This document shows, piece after piece, positions 1 to 12,033 of a stretch of DNA of 64,000 nt. The DNA is from Triops longicaudatus (Eukaryota > Arthropoda > Branchiopoda > Notostraca > Triopsidae). A model generated the notes under the pieces. That model made no database searches. It was not told where the DNA came from and was given only the letters and a program-made list of their open reading frames with translations. Each line of letters opens with the position of its first letter. Position 1 is the first letter of the stretch. The stretch is from positions 124,001 to 188,000 of the forward strand of contig JAGQDJ010000007.1 in assembly GCA_022885665.1 (NCBI GenBank), in the 5' to 3' direction. Position numbers and translations under genes: made by a program.

Positions 1-1531
1 GTAGGTAAACTTAAGTGAGATTCGAGGAATTTCTGGAGGTCGTAAGAACTTAGCGTTATTTTTGTCAGCTAAGATCGAACTAACGTTTTTTTCTTTTAAA
101 ATCATTGCGAATGTGCCTTTGACAATGTATGTTTAGGAAACAGACAATAACACGGCAGAACAATCAAAGTTCCAAGCCCGAATTTGCTGCGAAATGTTGC
201 GCAAAGCACTGTAAAAAAAAACTATCGGAAAAGGGATAAATGCACGCAATCTTAAATTGCCGAAATCTGTCCTGGCCCGTGAAAAGCGTGAGGACTGAGA
301 CTCATTCTATCCGTAAAAGTGAAGAAAATTTTCCTGCAAGTCCTCTGTCCGGACACTTTTTCTTGTTCGGTAGCCCACTGTCACAAGAGCTGTGCCGCTG
401 TGTCATCTCTCTTAAATTTGTGCTAATTTTATTTCCGTTAGACCTAACATTCTGTCTTTTAGCAAAATACAAGAAGAAGGAATACTACACTTGATAAGTA
501 CATCGTTATGATTTTTCGTCGAAGTGGTTGGGGGCCAGATCCGGCACCAGGGCCTCAGTTTGTACTGTCCTGACTTAAACACAAGCTTGCTAGCGGCCCA
601 TTCGGAAATTTTTGAGACCGGCCCTACTAAACATTTTAACATTGTTGTGACTAAGAAAGCTCTAGCCCCCAAAAAAAGCATTTTCTGGCAGCGGGCCAGG
701 CGGCATTTGCCACAATGCCACAATGGCCAGTCCGCCTCCAAACGAATCCGAAAGCCAGTGAAGGAACCCATCCCACATTTTCCCCTTTAACCAAATATTC
801 CATAATTGCAATTTCTCTTCTTATAGGATTATTGCATACTTCGTAAAACTCTCCTGCTCCCCACTATAAAGTTATATTTTAAACTGAGTTGGTGTCACGA
901 AGGAAAAGGCACGTTGGAGAATTATTTTAATCTTGCTTGAACCACGACATAAGTAATGGCAAAAGTGGTTTCAAAGATGTATGTATATACGTATACTTCA
1001 AGCTAAGTGTAATGTTAACTTCTTCTCTGCGAATTCGTGGTACTTTCTGTAAGTAGACTAATTCATGCCACGTTTTCTTGCCCGTAAAATCTTTGTAAAT
1101 TTTCGCGGTGCGGAATTCCATCACTAACGCCACCTACGGAAAGTATTGGGACACAGTTTCATCTGTGATTTGTAGGTAGACGGGCTTGAGGAGCTCTGTG
1201 CTTTGGCTTTTGTTGGTGTGTTTATGGATACATATTGGACGATTTAGCAAAAGCAGGATAATAGGTAGGAAGTTATACTCCGGATTTATTAATAGGAACG
1301 AATAATTAATGGATTGTTATTGTTTGAGGAGTGAATAATGTTGCGTAACCCTTCGCGCATGAGATGTTTCTGTTTGGGATGTTTTTGTCTTGGTTTTGTC
1401 CTTTCCCTTTCACCTGTAGCCCTTCTCCCTTTTTCGCAAGCTGTAAAGCTTAAAGTAGATTTGTTTGTTTTAAAATTTTTAAGTTATTATTATTTTTGAA
1501 TGAAGTATTCTTAAAATTTCCCAGATAAATC
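1..1531. other. Upstream non-coding region
   Basis: No exon chain or conserved protein is visible. Short open frames on both strands around 412-790 overlap each other and have no flanking splice logic, so they look like chance ORFs. The last part should hold the UBR promoter and 5' UTR. A tract ending in a good acceptor (ttcccag, just before 1525) sits a few bases before the UBR start codon, so a 5' UTR intron is possible. Confidence 0.5.
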
Positions 1532-4500
1532 ATGAGCGATCCAGGTGATTCTGAAATGGAAGTTGTGGGTTTGCGACAAGACATGAACTCTGTCGTTGGA
1601 ACTGCAGTTCTCGGAGGATCCCAAGCCTCAAAATGCGTCGTTGCCCAATGGCATCAGCTTTGGAGCCAAGATTTACTTGCAGAGCGTTATATTCGCGATT
1701 TTTGGCGGACAAAAGTTCCTGTTCTCTGTTCTCCAGAGCCGAATTCTACTAGTCTTGACCCTTTTTTCGATGAGGCTATGGTCACCGAACAACTGCTCAA
1801 TCCTTTGGAGCTGTTTATGTGCGCTGGCAAAAATCCCAAAGAAACTTTCGAAGTAAAAGATCTTTTCAGCTTACATAATCCTCGCATGTCGAATATTAGA
1901 AAATGACTTAGCTCTTCGTCTCTGTGTAGAAACTGGCATCAGAAGATACGCCTCCGTCACTATGCGGCAAGATTTTCAAACTTGGCGAACCTACCTATTC
2001 GTGCCGAGACTGTGGCACCGATCCAACTTGTGTCCTCTGCGTTGACTGTTTCCGGGTTTCCAACCACAGAAACCATAGGTGTTCACAAAGCTTGTCTTAA
2101 AAGGAACATGTCAACAAATAAATAAAGACCATACCTTCTTTTCTTGTGGTGCTGTCGCAAGTTGCCCTTATTAATGTCTCTTTCCTTCGTTTGCAAATTC
2201 AGGTACAAAATGAGCACTTCAGTAGGAGGAGGGTATTGCGATTGTGGGGACAAGGAAGCCTGGGAATCAGATCCTTGCTGTGCCCGTCACACACCAGTTG
2301 CAGTAGATTCCGGCATTTCGAGTCGACAAGCAGCCCTACAACGCTTGGAGCAAACTGATAATGGAGCCGATATGGTCAAACGCATCCGATTTATTTTCCA
2401 AGCAGTTTTACGTTACTCATACGAACTGCTTACCTCCAACTTGGACGTTAGCGTACCGCCGGACCTCGAAGTAAAGAATGATTATCGATGCAAACGAGAA
2501 GAAAAATTTTAAAGAACCTTCCTTTAAAATTTTAAACTTCCGTAGAAATAAGTGTTTAAAATAAAATTATAATTAACTCTAAAACAAACTGCCGAAAATG
2601 CCCGTAAAAGTACCGAAGCGTATGAGATAAAGAATAATTAGTGTAAAGAAAAAAATTGGAAGATCATTGCTAGCGATATTAAATCAAAAGAAAATTTTTC
2701 AATTAGGCGATTGTAATTGTTATGACTATGTGATAAACTATTAATTTGTCTAAGTTAAGTGAAGAAACGAAGTACTGCAGAGATTTTGGCTCATAACGAG
2801 CCAGAAGCTTTTGTCTAAGAATTTTAATCAGTTTAAAAAAATGGATGGTATTGTTATTGAAATAGGTTAAAGATTCGGAACGAATGAGCTCGCTGTTTGA
2901 AGCCGGACAAGAAGCGCCGTACTGCACCGTGGTGTACAACGACGAGCAGCACACCTTTGAGCATGTAATTGAAGCATTACACCGGGCTTTGGAATGCACG
3001 CAACGCATTGCACTAGAATTGGCCACTTGTATAGACCGCGAAGGGCGGAGCGTGGTGCGTTGTTCCTCGTACCAGAATTGCACCCAAGTGCGACAATTGA
3101 TTGAGCGATCCACTTCGCGACAACACAAACCGCTGCGTGTGGTTGTAATGGACAGCCATGTGGTTGCACACCAGACTTTTGCCTTGCGATTGTTATCCTG
3201 GTTGCAGGGCTTAATGGGCACTTGCGAGGGTTTTCGAGTGATTTTGGCCGAATCCGCCATGGAGGTATTCTACACATCTTGTTTAGTTTATTGTACTTCC
3301 TGTTTCGTGCAGTGTCCTTAATGTTTCTTTTGCTTAATTAATGTCCCCAGGCAGTACATGGTGAGACTTCCATGGTCGAAGGCGTAATGCTTTTTGATAC
3401 CCAGTTATGGAAAAGTGCAAGGACGATATGGCATCGGCTTTTTATTACGGGTTTGCTCATGGATCCGGACAACAAACGGGCTTTCGCCAAAGTATGCACG
3501 CAATCATTTATGCTATATTCCTTCTTTGGGAAGTCAAAGAGTATTGTGTTAATGGCTATAATTGTTTGGCAGTTGTTCGTAAAACACTACGGGGCTGTGA
3601 TGAGAGATTTTATCGCGGACGATCACGAACATAGTCATTCAGTATCATCGCTCTCTGTCCAACTTTTTACTGTGCCTACGCTAGCCCAACAGCTCATCGC
3701 CGAGCATGACGTTTTAGCCGTTTTGCTCCAGTTTTTCATGATTGAGTGTGAAAAGCGGAAAGGCGAAAGTAAGGGTCAACTCAAAGACAGGCGTGGACTT
3801 GTCTTTATATTATTGTTGATATTTTTTAATACTTTTCGATTTTTCTCGTTTTTGCATCTTTTCTTTGTTTTCCATATTTAATACTCAGTACTTATAATAA
3901 TATTATTTGCTATATAAAGACTATTGTGCTTAATGCTGTATTTATTTTTATCATTTATTCATTTACTTTTTGCTCATGTTCCATTTATCGATTGATTTCA
4001 TGCGCAGACGGAAAACTCGCGTTTGAACGGTCAAATAGTACGGCAAGTTTTCGAAGAGCGATGTACGTACTGTACGACTTGAAGTATTTACTAAGTGGAC
4101 CTCCGCCAGTGTCCGACCCAACGACGAAAGCACATTCGGGAGTTTGGGTTGAAGAATTGCGGAAAGGATTTCTTCATGGTTTTGCCTTGCTCACCAGTGT
4201 TTTGTCGTTAATGCAGGTAACTGAAAAACAAACTGGCCGTCACATTGACGTGGGATTATCTGCTAGATTTTCTTTGTTTTTATAAAGTTGCTACATTAGA
4301 AATGTTTTATATTTGCCCTGTTACTTTCTTACATGTCTTTTACGTTTCGCTAAACGTAGGTAGAAGCGTGTATTCTCGTTTGCCCTCTGTAAACGTTTCT
4401 TCTTCTAGTGCGTTAGCTTAATGACTCATCAAGGCCTTTTAATGATATTTTGAAACCGTAACATGCTTTTGTTTGCGTTGTTTTATCACTTTGTATTGTT

Positions 4501-7500
4501 TTCTTTTGTTGCTATTTTTTTAATATATTCTCTTACCTTTAAGGGAATGGATGCAAGTGTGCGGCAAACGGGGCAGCATCTAGAGTACGAGCCGGAGTGG
4601 GAATCGGCGTTTAACCTTCATTTCAAGTTTGTCCCTGTGTTGGGATTGTTTATTCGGTGGGCAGCTAGCGATTATGTGGTTTTGCTGAAAGCAACTCGCC
4701 TTATCTTGAAGAAATTAGAAGAATTACAAGTACCGGAAATGATCTGGGGCAATGAAATCGAATTCGCGGGCCACAAGCAGCGCGTGTTGGACTATGACGT
4801 CAGCTCACGCCCAGTGAGTGTGCATTTACCGCTGACACGGCTGTTAGCCGGATTATGGCTGTATTTGCCCAAATATGGCTTGTCTTTGCTGCAGCCATCT
4901 TTGCCAATGGGAAATTTGACCCTGGAAGCCATTATTGAACCGGCGTTACGGGTTCAAGTTTTGATTGGGCAGGTAAATTCTCTTTTCTTTTGAAGAAAAA
5001 GTTGAGGTTCTTTCTGAATTCTCGTGCGCAACGGGAACCCTCATCGTACACGTTAAATGTACTGCGGCCTGCAGGCCGCAAATACGCATTTGGGCACATT
5101 TGGCCCTTGTGTAGTTGCCGTCATTTTATTCCCTAGTCGCTTAGATCGTGTAGCTGAGCCAAAGTGAAACTGATAATGTGAACCAATTGTAATTGTTTCA
5201 CAAATTCGTAGATTGAGGCTGGTCTTTGGCGTCGAAACGGCTATGGTTTGCTTAACCAAACGTATTTCTATGCCAACGTGCGTTGCCGACCTGAAATGCT
5301 GGACAGAGACATTACCTTACTGCAGTTCTCAGCGGCTCACATGGGCCCGGATGCTTTCCTCTTGTGTGTTTTGCATCGATATGGACTTGTTCCGTGGTCT
5401 AAAGAAAACTTTGAGCAACAAATTGCGGCAAAAGTAATTGTCTTACTTTTATTTAATATTTCAATTAAACCCGTTTTGTCTCTGCCCTTAGCCGGTTTCT
5501 GTGAATGTATTGGTACAGTGTAACTTAATTATATAACTAAACTACAATGTATGTATTACTATATTGCAATATAAATATACAGCTATACTAGTTTACTAGA
5601 ATATAAACTATATATATTCTAACTTACATTAAATATCGAAAGTAACTTCTTTAGATTAAAGGAATACTCTGCAAACTTGCGTTACAGCAAACATCCCAGG
5701 AGACGAGAAGTTATTCGGTATATCGCAGATTCACTATTTCCATCGCTTTTGTTTGCATTCGGATCAGCTGCTGTCTTTCGATTCCTCCGTAATAGCTGAC
5801 TAGTTTTTATACGAAGTTCGTTGTAGGGATTCTGCTGTAACCTACATGTATATGTTTGCGTAGGACTATTCTATGAAATACTTCCTTAGTATCTTTGACT
5901 TGTTTATTACTTTATTTTTGGCTATGATGCATTATGTGAAAAACCCATGGAATTTTGTACATTATTTTATTCTACCCTCGTGATTTACTTCAAATTTGTA
6001 CGGAATTAAAATTTTGTTCGAATTGTAGATAGTGGATGAAGACACAGTAAGAAGTACTTTGGTCCTCGTACAGGAGTTTCTGCGGCTTATTATTATCTTA
6101 ACCTCAGAAAGATATACCTGCGGCATCGGCCAAGTACGTATTTTGCGTTTGTTGGAAATTCTCTATACGTTTTCATGTTCTATCTGGAAGGCATTTTAGC
6201 TCGGGTGCACATTTACCGTATTTTTCGTTCAAGTTATCTTTCCAGGAATTAATCTGTGTACCCAATCACTCTTTCGTTTTTTTTTTCCGGTTGACACCAG
6301 TACATTGATCTTTGTGTATTCTGTATTTCAAGGTTACGGAGGATGATTGCTTGATGAAAGAAGTTATTCAGCAACTGTGTATCGAACCTATGGCGCACAG
6401 CGCTCTAAATCGTAGTTTGCCAGAAGACGCTCATCACGAAACAGGCTTAGATCGCGTGGTGAACAAAGTAGCAGATTTCAAAAAGCCTCAAGCACCAGCC
6501 ACCGGTACAACTCCCAGGGGGGTTTATGTACTGCGACAAGGTAAAATGCCGTTAAATTGCTTAGTTCTAGATATAACTGCTGAAAGTTTAGTCGAGCTCA
6601 GAATTTATCATAGAAAAATATACGATGCCTTGTTCAGTTGCTTTATCGGACAAAGGAAAATATCAATTACAATTGTCTTCTTTTGTTTCCACGTGCAGAA
6701 TACGAAGAGCAGTACAATGTTTTCTATTACCACTACACGAGAGAAGAGCAGTCCCGGAGTGAAGAAAACCAGCGCAAAAAAGGCAAAGCACGTAACGAGG
6801 AAGACTGTTGTCCCCCACCTCCTGTTGTGCCATTCGAGCCTTGGGCTCAGCGTCTGGCCGAAATGTGCAATTCCAACGTCCTCCTGGCTATTCTCAAACT
6901 TATTTTGGAACGAGCAGCCAACTTGCGCAGTCGCCTGTTTAGCGAGGGACAGTTGCACGCAGCGCTGCACCTTATCGGCCTGGGTTTACGAGAAGAAGAA
7001 ATGCGCCCCAAGCACCAACTAGCACCTTTCGATTTCGTTGCCAAAGCTGAGAGAACAGCTAATATTTTAACGTTGCTTGAGAAACTTCAAACTAATGGCA
7101 GAGTTGAAGCACATCGACCCTTGTTAAACTGGACTATTCGTAAATACAAACAGGTAAACGCGATATTAACCCCAGTTATCATAATAAACTACACAGATTT
7201 GTTTTGAAATAAATTTGAAAAACAATCGTAGACTAATCTAAATCTTGCGTGCGTCTGCGTCCACAAGTTTTCGAAATTTACACTTCGAAGCTTCTTAATA
7301 ATTATATTCGGTGTTATTGGTGTGTACACAAGTTTACTTATCATGCTTAATATTATCATTACTTTTATTTTGTCACAGTTACTGGCATTGGCCGAAGGCC
7401 CGAGAATTACCACAGCGCTTGACGCACAACCCTGCATGGAGGACGGCAAAGAAGCGCAAGAGGTACGACATTTAAACAATAAGAAAATTCGTCGCAAAAG

Positions 7501-10500
7501 AACATGCGAAAAAGACCCTAAGAATGAAAGTAAATACGTCTGCGATTCCAATAAACAAAAAAAAAAAACGGACGGCTTTGGCTCATAAATGCCATTATTA
7601 GTTTTTAGCAGCCTTGACTCCTTGTAGGAGCTGGACTGTCAAAGACAGCGATGCTTCGCAGACACAATTTTGTCCGTCTGTAAACTTATTAAAATTAAGA
7701 CTAGAAATTATAATCCCAAAATGTAGAAAAATGTTGTTGTCCAAAATTATTTCTTGATTATTTTTTTATTTTAACAGAAATTGATATAATTTAACGTGCA
7801 TTTAACATGTTAACACTTGCAGAGGATTTTCGATCGGGAAATCGTTGAAAAATTTATATATCTTTCTCCAGGCTATAAAGAAACGTAAAGCAGCTATGGC
7901 AGCCGCACGCCGGGCTGCTATTCTTGCCCAAATGTCTGCACAACAGAAAAACTTCATAACGCAGCATAAACAGTTATTGGATGAATCAGAATCCACCGAG
8001 GAGGGTACTAGCATGCAAGTCGAAGCTAGTGCGCCAGTAGCGGAATCTCTTACACCGATTGCTCTCGGACCCTCTCAAACCAAACCAGACACAGAGCAGC
8101 AAAGGTATTAGCTTATTTCATTTTTTAACTTCACGTGTAAGTTTTAACTTCACCTGTAAGTATTTTTTTTTCACTACACCTATTTACACGTAAAAGCTTC
8201 TGAAATACAATACAGTAAAATTCGTTATAGTGGACACCCAGTGGGACAGAAAATTTGTTCGTTATAGCCGATTGTCCGTAATTGTTTATATTGACTGAAA
8301 TATTTTTCATTTGCCGGGACATGTGGACCTTTTACTCAGTATCTATGGTCTGTTATAATCTGTACTCATTATAGTGAGATTTTGGTATCTTTTTACTACG
8401 TTGTTTTTCATTTCTACTCTCAGAACATTCGTTCTTTTTCTTGTGTGTGTTCAAGAAGGATGTCGTGTATTGCCTACCTTTCTTATGCCCAGCTATTCAT
8501 ATTTTTTATTCGTGTTTATTTTTGCAATACGGTGGACGTTTTTTTTTTTGCTTTCATAAGTTTCGTGTCTTGCGTGAAATTGCGAATTGTAAATACTAAG
8601 TTTTATAAGCTTTTGAAATTGACGATTTTTCTCTTTTCTTTTGCAGTTATACATGTATTCTCTGTCAAGAAGAGCAAAAACCCAGTTACGTGGGCCAAGG
8701 TTTAGTTTTAGCAGCATTTGTCCAGCGTTCCGCTGTGCTGAAGAATCGTGGGTCATTGGAAGACCGATTACCATATGTTGTACCGTCCACACCGGCCGAG
8801 GAGCGCCAAGAAGAAGATGATGTGAGCTTTCCGTTGCTCTTCAGTTCGAAACGACCCGTGGGCATTTATACGAGTAGCTGTGGTCATGCCATGCATGCCA
8901 ACTGCTGGCAGAAATATTTCTTAGGATTAGTAAGCCGCGAAAGACGACGCAGTTACAGGTAACCTGAAGCATTTTACTTTCATAATAAAGCAGTTTGCCC
9001 ATTGTTTGCTCTCGCATTTGAGAACGACGTCCGTTGTTCGAGTTGTTGTTCTTTATGGTACCAAAAAAAAGGAATTGTGGGAAAGGGCACAGTGCGTAGA
9101 TTCAATGATCTCCCACTACAAGCAGCGAATTCGTAATTCTCGTAATACTGAAGTATCTAGTACTGAAGTACTGAAGCCAACTTTCAGCCGTAAATGAAAA
9201 AGCATGTACCCATAGAGTGCGTCTTTTTGTAGTCTTTTTTTATGTTATTTATTTTTGCTAGCCTATCTATTAGTACTGTAATTATTGTTTAATTGCAGTT
9301 TTTGCGAATGGTTGTAAACTCACTTTTGTTAGGCCTCGTCATCCCAGTAACTATGACGTAGAACGACGAGAGTTTTTGTGTCCTTTGTGCCAATCGCTGT
9401 CAAATGCTGTGGTGCCGGTCCTACCTGAACCGCCCCGTATTGCTGCCGATACTGCGCCGGCCGTCGATACAGTCGCTGCCAGAAACCTCTGGCTAGAAGC
9501 CTTAAGCACTACCATTGCAAATTTTGGCAAGTCAGAACCCATCAAGTTTTCTGAAGCGGATCAAGCAACATTGAAACGAATTACACGCGCCGAAGAAAAC
9601 AAACAAGTTTCTATACAAGACGGAGTTGATGAAATGGTTGACTTGTTTGGTCAAGCTGTTTACGCCGTACGTTTTCTGTAGTTCGCAATCATCATTCATT
9701 ACAACTAAAATCATTGTACACTTAAGCTCCATTCTTTCTGTGTTGCTCCATTCTTTCCTGTTTTGAATCGTAATGGTTATTAGTTTATTAATTTCGTGGT
9801 TTTCTATAGTTTGGCTTGGACAAGATCTATAACTCTGAAGAAGAAGAGCAGATTTTTGGAGCTTTGGCCCATAGCGCAGCTTTTACTGTAGCCTCCGTGG
9901 ATGCTGTTCTCTCTTGGGAAAACAAGGCGCCCTTAGCAGATCTCTCTTTGAGGCAGAGCGAGGGTCTACGATCGCTTTTGCGCTTCCTGTGTTTCGTTCG
10001 TGGCAAACTTGTAGCGTCCAGTGTGATGGAAAAGACGGCGTGTAAAGTTCTTGGCCCCTTGTTGGGCATTTTCAAAAGTCAGGAAGCCCATGTCGGTCAA
10101 TACTCGATTCTTAGAGTAGAACCGTTAGCTTTGTGGATGACTTTGACCTTGTCTTTACCGATTGTGTTGGAAAAAGTCCTAGGAAGCCATCCGGATGAGG
10201 AAGAAAACCTCGCGTTATGCTGGAAAGGCAATACCCTGGAAGTAAGTTATGTTCCTGTATTTTTAATTATTTTTCTTCAGTTTTGTTTATTTGTCTCATT
10301 TTTAGTGAAAGTCCGTCACTACTAGATGCTTTTACCATTTGCAACTTATATATAATGTTTATATTCTGTTGTATGCGTTTCTTTTTTATCTGTGGAAATT
10401 TTCTTCAGAAATACGTATTCGTTATTTCATTGTTTCTCAAAGATAACTTGTTCTGGAATGAATATGTCAGTGTTCTGTTCTTGGATCAGTTATAGTGTTT

Positions 10501-12033
10501 TGTTTGTGTGTTCTGTTTGTTTGTTGTATTTGTTTACTTTTGTTTGTTTTTTAGGCGGTTTTCATCTTTGAACTAGCGTTAATATGTCACGTGACCCAAG
10601 TCGTTCTTACTTTGGAATTGGCTGACTACCAGCAAACTAGCATGGACGTAGAGGGCGCAGATGAGGAAGAAGCTTCGTTGAAAGAGAAAGGAAAATCCTG
10701 GAAAATTTTCTTGAAAACCGTTTGGGATGTCTACCGTCCAGCCCATGTCCCCGAAATCGAGAAACTAGATGACCTAGTTTTGGCTCGCCGTATCAATGAA
10801 TCGATGTATGCTGTTCACTTCCATACGTTTTTTTTTTTTCGTGCCTTTATCAGTGTTCATAAAATTCATGGTGGTGATTCTAGATATATAACGACGTAAT
10901 GTTTTGATCCAGGGTTCCTTTCTTACGTTCCGTTGCTCAAGCCTGTCGCTTTTTAACGTCTTCAACGCCTCCCTCGCTAGAATGGCACAGTCTTGAAGAA
11001 CAAGTTCCCTTGTTGATGCGCTATTTAGGATCATCAGAGGCCTTAGAAAAACTGGCTCTCCAACCTTGGGCCACAACTCTAGCTTTAAGGTAAAATTCCA
11101 GCGACTACTTGGAAATCGTTTCATTTTTAGATCTGAATTGTTATGTGTACGTAGTTTGGCCCAGTCATCGAAAGAACTCGTGAAGCAAGTTTCCGTAGGT
11201 GTGAAGTTTCCACTTCAATCCAGTGGACTGTTACCTTTACCAGATGATTATAGTGAGCTCATTAATTCGGTATCCATGTTTACATGTCCCAGAAGCGAAG
11301 GGTATGATTCACGGACGCCAACGCTTTGCTTACTCTGTGGAGAAATGCTCTGCTCACAGGTAAAGCTTGATTACGACTCGTAGTTTTTTTAATGCATTTA
11401 GCATTTAAAGCAAAATAAATTAAATAAATCATTGAAGGAAAGGCTGCAAATGGAAGTAGGAACTTGTGCAACCGAATAGAAATGAGTAAAATAACAAAAA
11501 ATGGAAGCGACTAAAAAATTAGTCACGTTGAGAATCGCGATTTATTGCTAATGTGCACAATTTTATTTTGTTTTCGTCTTTGTAGAGTTATTGTTGTCAA
11601 ACGCGTGTGGACGACAAAGTGATCGGGGCGTGTACTTCTCATGCTGCCACATGTGGCTTGGGAATAGGTGTTTTTTTACGTGTGCGGGAATGCAAAGTGG
11701 CACTGCTAGCTCCAAAATACAAAGGTGAGTAAGAGTCGCTTGCGAAATATTTTTTTGTAAGAAAGCCAGGTTTGATGGTAAACCATGTTAGTTTTTTTAA
11801 TAAACAATCATATGAACTGGCATTTAGGTTGCTTTGTGCCACCACCGTATCTGGATGAATATGGCGAAACAGATCAAGGTCTTCGTCGAGGCGATCCTTT
11901 GCATTTGTGTGCCTCGAGTTACCGAAAACTGGAGCAGTTATGGCGCAGTCACGGTGTCCATGAAGAAGTTGCCAGACAAATGGAAGCTTCGCAGTCCCAG
12001 GCTTTGGTGGTCGCGGAATGGTTCCATTTGTAG
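1532..12033 (+). CDS. UBR1/2-like: UBR1/UBR2-type N-recognin E3 ubiquitin ligase
   Basis: An E3 ligase of the N-degron pathway. It binds proteins with destabilising N-termini and promotes their ubiquitination with an E2. I assemble 22 coding exons: 1532-1852, 1930-2078, 2203-2470, 2866-3264, 3351-3491, 3573-3768, 4008-4216, 4544-4972, 5212-5433, 6029-6133, 6333-6540, 6699-7153, 7379-7462, 7872-8104, 8647-8958, 9333-9666, 9810-10241, 10555-10805, 10913-11089, 11131-11359, 11586-11724, 11828-12033. They total 5499 nt (1832 aa), with every junction in phase; human UBR1/2 are about 1750 aa. The UBR box zinc finger starts near residue 119 (CGKIFKLGEPTYSCRDC) and ends in CDCG and CCARH. A ClpS-like N-domain follows (YCTVVYNDEQHTFEHVI). 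The RING-H2 is near residues 1141-1265 (CILC, SCGHAMHANC, CPLC). The C-terminal autoinhibitory domain includes YLDEYGETDQGLRRG. UBR1 and UBR2 cannot be told apart here. Confidence 0.96.
8211..8387. mobile_element. pogo/Tigger-type MITE in a UBR intron
   Basis: A roughly 177-bp element lies in the intron before the RING exon. The left end reads TACAGTAAAATTCGTTATAG. The right end is an imperfect inverted copy (cattatagtgagattttg then TA). Flanking TA dinucleotides and a 'CAGT..AA..TCGCTATAA'-like terminus are typical of non-autonomous pogo/Tigger elements of the Tc1/mariner superfamily. No transposase frame is present. The terminal repeats are diverged, so this is an old copy. The superfamily is inferred from the termini only. 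Confidence 0.55.

Noticed and set aside
412..790. Overlapping ORFs on both strands (119 and 88 codons) near the window start
   Set aside because: They conflict with each other, have no recognised motif and no splice neighbours. The plus frame crosses G/C-rich sequence that may be a repeat remnant, but no terminal repeats could be found.
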